Source: CAYTOJ01 sp964439415 (lineage in GTDB: Bacteria; Pseudomonadota; Alphaproteobacteria; Rickettsiales; CAZAGG01). Taken from it: a stretch of DNA of 7,175 bases. This document shows, piece by piece, positions 1 through 6,034 of this stretch (position 1 is the first letter of the stretch; the number at the start of each line of letters is the position of its first letter). A model generated the notes under the pieces. It had not been told where the DNA came from. It saw only the letters and a program-made list of their open reading frames with translations, and searched no databases. The translations under genes and the position numbers were made by a program. Where the stretch lies: assembly GCA_964439415.1 (NCBI GenBank), contig CAYTOJ010000101.1, positions 1 to 7,175 on the forward strand, written 5' to 3'.

Positions 1-37
1 TTTAGGTGCTAATCCTGATTGCAACTTTGCTAACATA

Positions 38-64
38 TTGAACTTCAATTAGGCTGTGTATAAA
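38..64 (+). promoter_or_regulatory. possible sigma70-type promoter
   Basis: TTGAAC at 38-43 and TATAAA at 59-64 resemble the -35 and -10 boxes of a housekeeping promoter, with a 15-nt spacer that is shorter than the usual 16-18. The -35 box lies inside a small palindrome, ATTGAA-C-TTCAAT (37-49). If used, it would start a transcript running through the palindromic leader into the methyltransferase genes. The match could be chance in an AT-rich intergenic region. Confidence 0.22.
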
Positions 65-170
65 CCTCTCAACTTAATAGCGCGATTAACTGCGATTGTT
101 AGGTTAAGCTTCAGGACACTTCTATTAACTCTACTTCTGCGGCAAATTTACTTGTCGCTGGCTTCGCTAA

Positions 171-204
171 GGTTACACAAATGAGGTTTACTCATTTGGT
201 AACC
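171..204. repeat. strong hairpin in the leader
   Basis: GGTTAC (171-176) pairs with GTAACC (199-204), and CAAATGAG (178-185) with CTCATTTG (191-198). The loop is GTTTA (186-190) and A177 is a single bulge. This gives a 14-bp stem with one bulge. It is not followed by a T-run, so it is not a typical terminator. The stem contains the ATG and part of the AAGG sequence of the possible small ORF at 181, so folding could hide that start. Confidence 0.6.
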
Positions 205-354
205 AAGCTTACGCTCTCAAAACGCATGTACTTACATGTACACTTGGCTAAGGCTAAAAACGCTTTCAGCGTTTTCTTCACGCCTACGCTCTGTATGCTC
301 GCTTCGCGCACTTATGCTCGCATAAGCGAGTTAATAGAGGCGTCCTTACATTAA
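181..354 (+). CDS. possible 57-aa ORF within the palindromic element, unrecognised
   Basis: ATG at 181 is preceded by AAGG (169-172) at an 8-nt spacing, a fair ribosome binding site. The frame runs to TAA at 352-354, 14 nt before the first methyltransferase. The product starts MRFTHLVTKLTLSKRMYL and is basic in its first half; I recognise no domain. The same frame is open back to 103, so this could instead be a remnant or an open frame imposed by the repeat. The dense palindromes and the start buried in a hairpin argue against an ordinary gene. A leader peptide is possible but unsupported. Confidence 0.18.
   Translation: MRFTHLVTKLTLSKRMYLHVHLAKAKNAFSVFFTPTLCMLASRTYARISELIEASLH
257..275. terminator. 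possible bidirectional intrinsic terminator
   Basis: AAAACGCT (257-264) and AGCGTTTT (268-275) form a perfect 8-bp stem around a TTC loop. On the + strand the stem ends in TTTT followed by CTT. On the - strand the stem leads into a run of five T. An A-tract, GC core and T-tract is the usual form of a bidirectional terminator. The GC core is only four pairs, so strength is uncertain. It may end a gene lying left of the window, or attenuate transcription into the methyltransferases. Confidence 0.4.
311..326. repeat. short perfect inverted repeat
   Basis: CTTATGC (311-317) and GCATAAG (320-326) are perfect inverted arms around TC. A wider pairing of CTCGC (298-302) with GCGAG (326-330) competes with it. 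The repeat abuts the right arm of the 234-bp element and lies about 40 nt upstream of the first methyltransferase. No T-run follows. The two-base loop is too tight for a full RNA stem, so at least one terminal pair would open. Confidence 0.4.
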
Positions 355-368
355 TCTGAAGTTTGTTT

Positions 369-1283
369 ATGACACGCCCACTGGATAACATAACCGCCCG
401 CGAAGTTCTGGGTGAGCTTACCCCGATAATCGAAGTGCTGGATGCGGGAGCCTCAGCCCTTAGTGAGCAGGTGATATATGCGCCGCTGCTAAAAGATAAT
501 GCTGCAACAGTCACCGGGTTTGAGCCTAACCAGGCGCAACTGGATTTACTGCGTGCACGCTTTTCTGATAGTTCGCACCGCTGGCTGCCGTATTTTTTAG
601 GAAACGGCGAGAAAACCAATTTCTATATCACTAAACACGCTGACTGTTCTTCCCTGTTTGCACCCAATTTAAAACTTATAAATGAATTTAACGGCGTGGG
701 TGCGCCGGGGGGTGAGGGATTTTTTGAAGTCGCGGAGATCAGCCAGGTGCAAACCACCCGGCTGGATGATATAACTGATCTGACCCCGCCGGATTATATT
801 AAAGCGGACATTCAGGGGGGCGAGCTTGACATGCTCCGGCACGGCACAAACACCCTTAAAAACGCTCTGGTGTTGCAGGTTGAGTGCGAGTTTGTGGAAA
901 TATACCAGAATCAGCCGTTATTTGGCGATATTCAGGTATTCCTGCGCGAACAAGGTTTTATCCTGCATAAAATGATAGATATAAATGGCCGTGCCTTCAA
1001 ACCGCTGATATTCGGCAATCACCCCTATAACCCCATGAGCCAGATTTTATGGGCGGACTGTATTTTTGTGCGGGATTTCATGAAGCTGGCGGAATTGAGT
1101 AATGAGCAATTACTGAAAACCTTCACCATAATGGTAGATATATATAAATCGTGGGATCTTGCCTACAGAATATTGACTGAATATGATGCGCGTACCGGTG
1201 CGCAGTTGGGCAGGAAATTTCTGGAACTGATGATGGGGAAAAACCTGCCGGTTATTTTCATGAATGTGGGATATGTAAAATGA
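369..1283 (+). CDS. FkbM-family SAM-dependent methyltransferase, copy 1
   Basis: This is a 304-residue class I methyltransferase of the FkbM family, which typically O-methylates sugars in surface glycans or secondary metabolites. Visible motifs are the SAM-binding start IIEVLDAGAS (residues 20-29), the acidic loop GFEPN (50-54), TRLDDI (130-135) and the family signature DYIKADIQGGEL (142-153). The C-terminal block LWADCIFVRDF (227-237) is shared with the next gene. The usual second glycine of motif I (GANxG) is absent, as it is, from memory, in an alphaproteobacterial subfamily with this layout. ATG at 369 is chosen over an in-frame TTG at 363. The upstream TGAAG is a weak ribosome binding site. 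The stop overlaps the next start as ATGA, implying translational coupling. The family call is firm; the substrate is unknown. Confidence 0.86.
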   Translation: MTRPLDNITAREVLGELTPIIEVLDAGASALSEQVIYAPLLKDNAATVTGFEPNQAQLDLLRARFSDSSHRWLPYFLGNGEKTNFYITKHADCSSLFAPNLKLINEFNGVGAPGGEGFFEVAEISQVQTTRLDDITDLTPPDYIKADIQGGELDMLRHGTNTLKNALVLQVECEFVEIYQNQPLFGDIQVFLREQGFILHKMIDINGRAFKPLIFGNHPYNPMSQILWADCIFVRDFMKLAELSNEQLLKTFTIMVDIYKSWDLAYRILTEYDARTGAQLGRKFLELMMGKNLPVIFMNVGYVK

Positions 1284-2170
1284 GCCTGAAAGAGGTGCTG
1301 GGGCAAAGCACCCCCTGGATAGAGATTATGGATATAGGCGCGGCGTTGCTGGATGGTGAGCCTAAATACACCGATATTCTGGAGATTAACCAGGGGCGCG
1401 TCACCGGCTTCGAGCCGGATGAAAAGCAATATGATACTCTCACGAAAACCCTGACCGGAGATAAATATAAATTCTACCCTTATTTTCTTGGCGATGGCGG
1501 TAAGGCTAAATTTAATATAACTAAATACCCGGGTTGCTCCTCTATGTTGCAGCCTGACCCTAAAATAATAAACCTTTTTACAGGGCTTGGGACTGAGCCT
1601 AATATCGGACACTTCTCAGTTGTGAAAACACTGGACGTGGAAACCAAGCGTCTGGATGATATTGAAGGTTTGCCAAAACCTGATTTTATTAAAATAGATG
1701 TACAGGGTGCTGAACTGAAAGTTCTGGAGAACGGCCTTAAAGCACTGAAGAATTCTGTGGTTGTGGAGATAGAATGCGAATTCCTGCCGCTCTACAAAAA
1801 CCAGCCGATATTCTGCGATATTCAAAGCTTCATGCGTGAACACGGATTCTGCCTGCATAAGATGTTCGACGTAGCAGGCCGTTGCTTCCGGCCATTTATA
1901 TTTAATAACGACCCATTCCATCCCATGAGTCAGTTATTGTGGGCTGATTGTATTTTCGTGCGGGATTTCTCCGATTTAAGCCGCTATAGCGATGTTGACC
2001 TGCTGAAATCAGCACTTTTGCTGCACGACCTGTATTCTTCACTGGATATGGTGAATTTTCTGCTGCTGGAGCATGACAAAAGGCGCAACAGCAGATTCAG
2101 CGACAGCTTCATTAAACTGTATTCCAGCCGCCAGATTACAATAGAATTTATGAATATCCGCTACCACTAG
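1280..2170 (+). CDS. FkbM-family SAM-dependent methyltransferase, copy 2
   Basis: The 296-residue product is a paralogue of the preceding protein, alignable almost end to end by eye and roughly half identical. Shared blocks include EVLG near the N-terminus, EIMDIGAA (motif I, residues 15-22), GFEPD (43-47), RLDDIEGL (124-131), DFIKIDVQGAEL (135-146), ECEFLPLYKNQP (165-176) and LLWADCIFVRDF (219-230). It has no signal peptide or membrane segment, so it should act in the cytoplasm before glycan export. The start overlaps the previous stop by four bases. Divergence between the copies suggests an old duplication, possibly with different methylation positions or acceptors. Motif I again lacks the second glycine. 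A sugar O-methyltransferase role is inferred from the family; no substrate can be named. Confidence 0.87.
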   Translation: MSLKEVLGQSTPWIEIMDIGAALLDGEPKYTDILEINQGRVTGFEPDEKQYDTLTKTLTGDKYKFYPYFLGDGGKAKFNITKYPGCSSMLQPDPKIINLFTGLGTEPNIGHFSVVKTLDVETKRLDDIEGLPKPDFIKIDVQGAELKVLENGLKALKNSVVVEIECEFLPLYKNQPIFCDIQSFMREHGFCLHKMFDVAGRCFRPFIFNNDPFHPMSQLLWADCIFVRDFSDLSRYSDVDLLKSALLLHDLYSSLDMVNFLLLEHDKRRNSRFSDSFIKLYSSRQITIEFMNIRYH

Positions 2171-2190
2171 CACCAATCAGAGAGTAATTC

Positions 2191-4131
2191 ATGACAACCA
2201 CACCAAGATCAAAATACGACCTGAAAGGCGATGAGGTATATAAGGAAATCAAAACCGAATCGGCTATTTACATGCCGGTATTCATGGAATCGGAAACTAA
2301 AAATGCCATGGATTACCGCTTCCTCAAGTTCGACCCGCACACTTTGTTAAGTCTGCTGGAGAAAGGTGATTCCCGCGAGTTGTGCATAGAAATTGTTGAA
2401 CTGTTCAAGTTTTTTGACCGCTACCAGATGGAGGAGATGGACGGCGGTTACATGGAAACCATGGCGCTGATCGCCAAAGTAGTGCTGCGGATTTTTGCCG
2501 ACAAACGCTTTAAGATTCCGCAGGATCTTATCCCCTCCATGATTTATATCAACTGCCTGATTTCAAACTTGGTGCGCATATCCAGCTTCAAAACCACCGA
2601 TCTGGTGATAAAACTGCTGCTGGAGCAAGACCCAGACATTCCCAAAATCATGACTCTCTACTCAGCCCGTAACGAGCTGGAGCTAGACCTTAAACTGTTC
2701 TACAACTATGACAGATTCCTGGCCACACTCTGGTGGGCAACGGTGATAGACCAGACCGTGAACTCAAACAGCGAAACCATCTACAAGAACATGATGCGCT
2801 TTCTGCATTCGGATATTGCGCTGAAAAACTACTGCATCACTGACCCCCGCTACCGGGTTTATGAGCACATAGTACACCCGTATTTCTGGACAAGTTATTA
2901 CGACCCCCCGCAGGAACCGGTGATGAAGCCGATCATCAACCGTGAAATCCGCAAACATGTGAAGCCACCGGTGCAATGGCTGAACCCTGATTACAAAAAA
3001 ATTCTGCTGATAAGCTGGAGCTTCCGTAAGGAACACGCGGTATACCGCTGTATGGCTCCCCTGATTTATTCTTTGAAAGGCCATTACCATATCACTCAGG
3101 TGTGTCTGGACACCACCGATTCCAGTAAGGACATCAATAGTTTCGACCTTGACCTGGTGGATGAATTCCTGCGTATTGACACACCATCCGGCGAGGAGAA
3201 CGAGGCTACCGACCGCCTGATCCGTTCCGGAAAATACGGCATAGTTTTCTACCCTGATGTCGGCATGAACTTCAGTTCAATAGCTTTTGCAAATACGCGT
3301 CTTGCACCGATTCAGATAGCAACCTATGGCCACCCGGTAAGCACATGGCATTCAGAGATTGATTATTTTATAGGCGGCGTGGAATCGGAATTGCCGGAAA
3401 AGCCGGAGCGTAATTACAGCGAGCGCCTGGTGCTGATCCCCGGCCTTGGCACGGTTGCGGTAATGCCGGAATACAAGCGCCAGAACCCTAAAAGAGCACC
3501 GGAGCATGAGGGGCGAATCATGATAAGCTGCTCGTGGGGATCAGTTAAATTCAACTATAAAAATCTGCTCTCACTCAAGAAAATAGTTGAATCAACCAAC
3601 CGCAAAATCTGCTTCTATTTCATGGGCATCAAGGCCACGCGCTTTCAGCTTATTCCCTTCGCGCAGGAGCTTTATGAACTGCTCGGCAAGGAAAACGTGA
3701 AAGTCTCCGGTTATGCGCTTTATGATGAATATGTCGGCGAGATTGAGTATTGCGATTTCGGGCTGGATGCTTTTCCCTTCGGCAGTTACAATCGTATTGT
3801 AGATACGCTGATAGCAGGCAAACCCATAATAGTGCAGGAGGGCGACCGCGCATACAACCGCTTTGCATCCGCCATACTTCGGCGGATTGGTCAGCCTGAG
3901 CTTATTGCCGATACTGATCAGAAGCTGGTGGATATTACGCTGCGCATGATTGAGGATGATGAGTTCAGAAAATCCTCCATCAATCATATCGAAACAACTG
4001 ACATTAAAAAATTCGTCAGCGATGACGGCAACTTCAAATATTATAAAAAGGCTTTCGATTACCTGGTGGAAAATCATAACCGTTTAAAAACCGAGAAATC
4101 CAGAAAACCCATAATTATTGAGCCTGATTAA
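2191..4131 (+). CDS. GT41-type (HMW1C-like) glycosyltransferase
   Basis: The 646-residue protein has a helical N-terminal half without motifs I recognise and a GT-B type C-terminal half from about residue 265. That half resembles family GT41 (OGT, SPINDLY, HMW1C). Supporting stretches are APIQIATYGHPVSTW (372-386), which recalls the ATLGHP block of HMW1C proteins; SCSWGSVKFN (446-455), with K453 placed like the nucleotide-sugar-binding lysine; CDFGLDAFPFGSYNRIVD (521-538), recalling FPFGNTNGIVD of HMW1C; and RRIGQPELIADT (564-575). The length is near the roughly 620 residues of HMW1C enzymes. Those enzymes use UDP-hexoses in the cytoplasm to glucosylate asparagines of adhesins. No TPR repeats are obvious. 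The gene starts 20 nt after the second methyltransferase behind AGAGAG. GT41-like fold: fairly sure; N-glycosylation of a protein: inference. It could instead build a glycan that the methyltransferases cap. Confidence 0.78.
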   Translation: MTTTPRSKYDLKGDEVYKEIKTESAIYMPVFMESETKNAMDYRFLKFDPHTLLSLLEKGDSRELCIEIVELFKFFDRYQMEEMDGGYMETMALIAKVVLRIFADKRFKIPQDLIPSMIYINCLISNLVRISSFKTTDLVIKLLLEQDPDIPKIMTLYSARNELELDLKLFYNYDRFLATLWWATVIDQTVNSNSETIYKNMMRFLHSDIALKNYCITDPRYRVYEHIVHPYFWTSYYDPPQEPVMKPIINREIRKHVKPPVQWLNPDYKKILLISWSFRKEHAVYRCMAPLIYSLKGHYHITQVCLDTTDSSKDINSFDLDLVDEFLRIDTPSGEENEATDRLIRSGKYGIVFYPDVGMNFSSIAFANTRLAPIQIATYGHPVSTWHSEIDYFIGGVESELPEKPERNYSERLVLIPGLGTVAVMPEYKRQNPKRAPEHEGRIMISCSWGSVKFNYKNLLSLKKIVESTNRKICFYFMGIKATRFQLIPFAQELYELLGKENVKVSGYALYDEYVGEIEYCDFGLDAFPFGSYNRIVDTLIAGKPIIVQEGDRAYNRFASAILRRIGQPELIADTDQKLVDITLRMIEDDEFRKSSINHIETTDIKKFVSDDGNFKYYKKAFDYLVENHNRLKTEKSRKPIIIEPD

Positions 4132-4274
4132 TGAAGAGAATAGTCTTATACATAATATCCGGCACTAGCCTGGTTTTGCTTAGTGCGCTGCTGGTTATGG
4201 GGCTGGTGGAGCGGGAGCCGGAGGTAAAGCAGATAGAGGTGGAGATTCCGTTCAATGGCGCGAACCAGCACTAA
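4131..4274 (+). CDS. small single-pass membrane protein, 47 aa
   Basis: The ATG overlaps the preceding TAA by one base (TAATG), a typical termination-reinitiation junction. The product has a short basic N-terminus (MKR), a hydrophobic stretch from about residue 4 to 25 (IVLYIISGTSLVLLSALLVMG, slightly broken by GTS), and a charged, acid-rich tail EREPEVKQIEVEIPFNGANQH. This looks like a membrane-anchored peptide, or a signal-anchor with a short periplasmic tail. I do not recognise a family. Its position between the glycosyltransferase and xerD, and the coupled start, favour a real gene. The short length and lack of homology evidence keep confidence moderate. Confidence 0.5.
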   Translation: MKRIVLYIISGTSLVLLSALLVMGLVEREPEVKQIEVEIPFNGANQH

Positions 4275-4285
4275 GCAAAGGACTA

Positions 4286-4314
4286 TGCGCACGGACCCAC
4301 GGGTGGCGTGCGCA
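4286..4314. repeat. hairpin ahead of xerD
   Basis: TGCGCACG (4286-4293) pairs with CGTGCGCA (4307-4314) in an 8-bp GC-rich stem. A small inner pairing (ACC 4295-4297 with GGT 4302-4304) is also possible. On the + strand it is followed by A-rich sequence, not T. On the - strand the T-run would precede the stem, so it is not an intrinsic terminator in either direction. It lies 14 nt before the xerD ribosome binding site and may be an mRNA-stabilising or processing element. Confidence 0.5.
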
Positions 4315-4326
4315 AAATATAAAAAA

Positions 4327-4331
4327 AGGAG
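4327..4331 (+). promoter_or_regulatory. ribosome binding site that bears on the xerD start
   Basis: AGGAG follows a run of A (4321-4327) and is the best Shine-Dalgarno sequence near this gene. It is 2 nt from an ATG at 4334, which is out of frame with the recombinase, and 9 nt from an in-frame ATA at 4341. It is over 60 nt from the first in-frame ATG at 4395, so it does not support that ATG as the start. Confidence 0.6.
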
Positions 4332-4340
4332 TAATGATTC

Positions 4341-5303
4341 ATAAAACGTTCCATCTCCAACTATTCGTTACGCGCTATAGAGGCTTTCCTGGAAATGTCG
4401 GCGGCGGAGAAGGGTTCCGCCCGTAATACTTTAGAATCCTATGGCCGGGACTTGCGGGATTTATCTGCTTTTATTCCCGGCAAAACAATCGCGGATTTCA
4501 GCGAGAACGACCTTAGGGCTTATTTCAAAAGCCTCTCCCGCCGGGGTTATGAGAATTCCACCCACTGCCGCAAACTGTACTGCTTCAGGCAGTTCTACCG
4601 CTTTTTGAAAAGCGAGAAATATATAAAGTCTGATCCCACCATTGATATTGACGCGCCGAAACAATCCCGCTCCCTGCCAAAATGCCTGAATCAGGAGGAG
4701 ATAGAAAAAATCATCCAGGCGGCTTATAATCAGGGGCAAACTCCCCAGGCAGCCATGATAAAAGCGATGGTTGAACTGCTGTACGCAGGGGGGCTTAGAG
4801 TTTCAGAACTGGTGAGCATAAAACTTGCGGCTGCGGCAAAAATTCTGAATAAGGGCGGCGACGCTGGTTTTCTGATGATAAAAGGCAAAGGCGGTAAGGA
4901 GAGAATCGTGCCTTATAATGCCAAAGCCGGAACTGCCATAAGTGAATATTTGCACCTGCGCCAGCATCTACTGCCGGAGGGTGCTGAGAATAACTACCTT
5001 TTCCCTGCACTGCGCCAGGCGGCAAAAAATAAACCGATTACACGGCAGGGCTTTGCTAAAATTCTGAAAGAGTTAGCTATCGCGGCAGGGTTGGATGGTG
5101 AGAGAATATCCCCCCATGTGCTGCGCCACAGCTTCGCCACGCACCTGCTGGAAAACGATGCTGACCTTAGAGTAGTACAGGAACTACTAGGCCACGCCGA
5201 TATTTCCACCACGCAAATTTACACCCATGTGGAGGGTAAACGCCTGCAGAAAATAGTCCGTGATCACCATCCTTTAAGCCGGAAAATAGTTGTTAAGTTT
5301 TAG
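4341..5303 (+). CDS. xerD: tyrosine site-specific recombinase XerD
   Basis: XerD acts with XerC at the dif site to resolve chromosome dimers before division. The SAM-like DNA-binding domain covers about the first 110 residues and the catalytic domain follows. With residues counted from 4341, the catalytic set is complete: R153 (GGLRVSEL), K183 (KGKGGKER), H259 and R262 (HVLRH), H285 (LLGH) and the nucleophile Y294 (TQIYTHV). XerC is less likely, because XerD-like blocks such as DLRVVQ.LLGH and the genome position agree with XerD. The start is unresolved. The first in-frame ATG is 4395 (302 aa), but the family's N-terminal block (IEAFLEM, like IEQFLDAL in E. coli XerD) is encoded just upstream, and an in-frame TGA at 4335 bounds the frame. 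I extend to ATA 4341 (320 aa); a one-base indel in the AAAA at 4343-4346 linking it to ATG 4334 is an alternative. Confidence 0.93.
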   Translation: MKRSISNYSLRAIEAFLEMSAAEKGSARNTLESYGRDLRDLSAFIPGKTIADFSENDLRAYFKSLSRRGYENSTHCRKLYCFRQFYRFLKSEKYIKSDPTIDIDAPKQSRSLPKCLNQEEIEKIIQAAYNQGQTPQAAMIKAMVELLYAGGLRVSELVSIKLAAAAKILNKGGDAGFLMIKGKGGKERIVPYNAKAGTAISEYLHLRQHLLPEGAENNYLFPALRQAAKNKPITRQGFAKILKELAIAAGLDGERISPHVLRHSFATHLLENDADLRVVQELLGHADISTTQIYTHVEGKRLQKIVRDHHPLSRKIVVKF

Positions 5304-5325
5304 GCTATTGCTACAAGTGTTTGAT

Positions 5326-5847
5326 ATGAAGGATGTGGCACAAAAACCTATTGTTCTGGTGGGTATGATGGGGGTGGGGAAAACCAGTGTCGGCAGGGCG
5401 TTGGCCCGCAAGCTGGATGTCACCTTTACTGACCTTGACCACTATATTGAGAAAAAGGTTTTCCTGCCGGTATCAGAAATCTTCGCACTGCTGGGGGAGG
5501 AATACTTCCGTGAGGCTGAAGAAAAAGCCCTGGCGGAACTGCTGGATGAAGCACCGAAGGTAATAGCTCTGGGCGGCGGGGCTTTTATCTCAGAGAATAA
5601 CCGTATGCTGATAAAACAGAAAGCTATATCAATCTGGTTGACGGCTGATATGGAAACCATTCTGGAGCGCGTATCCAGGAACGACAGACGGCCACTGCTG
5701 CGCGGCGGAGATAAACGGGAAATTCTGGAGGGGTTACTGGCCAAACGGCGGGAATATTACGCCATGGCGGATCTGGAAATAACCTGCCAGGGCTTAGGGC
5801 TGGAGGATATAGCGATTTGTATTATAGAAAAATTACTGAGCATTTGA
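5326..5847 (+). CDS. aroK: shikimate kinase
   Basis: AroK phosphorylates shikimate to shikimate 3-phosphate with ATP, the fifth step of chorismate synthesis, in the cytoplasm. The 173-residue length matches the family. Seen motifs are the Walker A loop GMMGVGKT (residues 13-20), FTDLD (34-38) with the shikimate- and magnesium-binding aspartates, FR (61-62) with the substrate arginine, GGG (83-85), the lid arginines in RRPLL (121-125) and RREYY (141-145). ATG at 5326 is chosen, 22 nt after the xerD stop. An in-frame TTG at 5290 would overlap xerD and add 12 residues not expected in the family. No strong Shine-Dalgarno is visible, so translation may depend on read-through of ribosomes from xerD. 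Confidence 0.95.
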   Translation: MKDVAQKPIVLVGMMGVGKTSVGRALARKLDVTFTDLDHYIEKKVFLPVSEIFALLGEEYFREAEEKALAELLDEAPKVIALGGGAFISENNRMLIKQKAISIWLTADMETILERVSRNDRRPLLRGGDKREILEGLLAKRREYYAMADLEITCQGLGLEDIAICIIEKLLSI

Positions 5848-5925
5848 ATACTACCATATAGCAAACTGAATTAGTATGAATGTAAAATGATTATGCGTTT
5901 TGCCGGAAAATGTACGTTGCTTGTC

Positions 5926-5948
5926 TCCCCCACTGCTTGCGGGGGGGA
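5926..5948. repeat. C5/G7 hairpin in the aroK-aroB gap
   Basis: TCCCCC (5926-5931) pairs with GGGGGA (5943-5948), leaving an 11-nt loop. The G-run is seven long (5941-5947), so pairing can slip. No T-run follows on either strand, so it is not a standard intrinsic terminator. It sits in the 187-nt stretch (5848-6034) between aroK and aroB, where I see no gene and no convincing promoter. Confidence 0.45.
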
Positions 5949-6034
5949 TGCGATAGGTAGGAACTTGGAAAATAAAGAATGTACCATTCATAAATATGTG
6001 TTGGTTACTTCTGTTAATTGTACGTTTAGCTAAC

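Larger units (their letters stand above)
113..346. repeat. 234-bp palindromic element with 19-nt inverted ends
   Basis: The left end AGGACACTTCTATTAACTC (113-131) is matched by GAGTTAATAGAGGCGTCCT (328-346) as an inverted repeat, 17 of 19 positions agreeing. Between the ends lie further inverted repeats at 171-204, 257-275 and 311-326, a direct repeat of CATGTAC (225-231 and 235-241) and a repeated TACGCTCT (210-217 and 285-292). The length is a multiple of three, and one + frame (103-354) is open through the whole element. No transposase is present and I find no clear target-site duplication. This fits a MITE-like or Rickettsia-palindromic-element-like non-autonomous repeat, or a large structured leader. 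The inverted ends are seen directly; mobility is inference. Confidence 0.5.

Noticed and set aside
113..346. The palindromic element as a CRISPR array or an insertion sequence
   Set aside because: There are no regularly spaced identical repeats with spacers and no transposase gene; only inverted ends and internal palindromes are present.
363..371. TTG at 363 as the start of the first methyltransferase
   Set aside because: An ATG lies two codons downstream with a better-placed, though weak, upstream GAAG; nothing supports the two extra residues.
1163..1612. Long open frame on the - strand across the junction of the two methyltransferases
   Set aside because: It lies wholly antisense to two well-supported genes, has no recognisable domain, and is explained by codon bias of the + strand genes.
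3592..4077. 161-codon open frame on the - strand inside the glycosyltransferase
   Set aside because: It is antisense to the most conserved part of the GT41-like domain, and its translation shows no family features.
4286..4327. Hairpin plus A-run before xerD read as an intrinsic terminator
   Set aside because: On the + strand the run is A, not T, and on the - strand the T-run comes before the stem, so neither direction fits.
5290..5325. TTG at 5290 as the start of shikimate kinase
   Set aside because: It would overlap xerD and add 12 residues before the usual family start; ATG 5326 gives the normal 173-residue length.
5996..6034. ATG at 5996 as the start of AroB, giving a hydrophobic N-terminal extension
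   Set aside because: The added residues look like a membrane segment, which does not fit a cytosolic enzyme; there is no ribosome binding site, and the family alignment begins after 6035.
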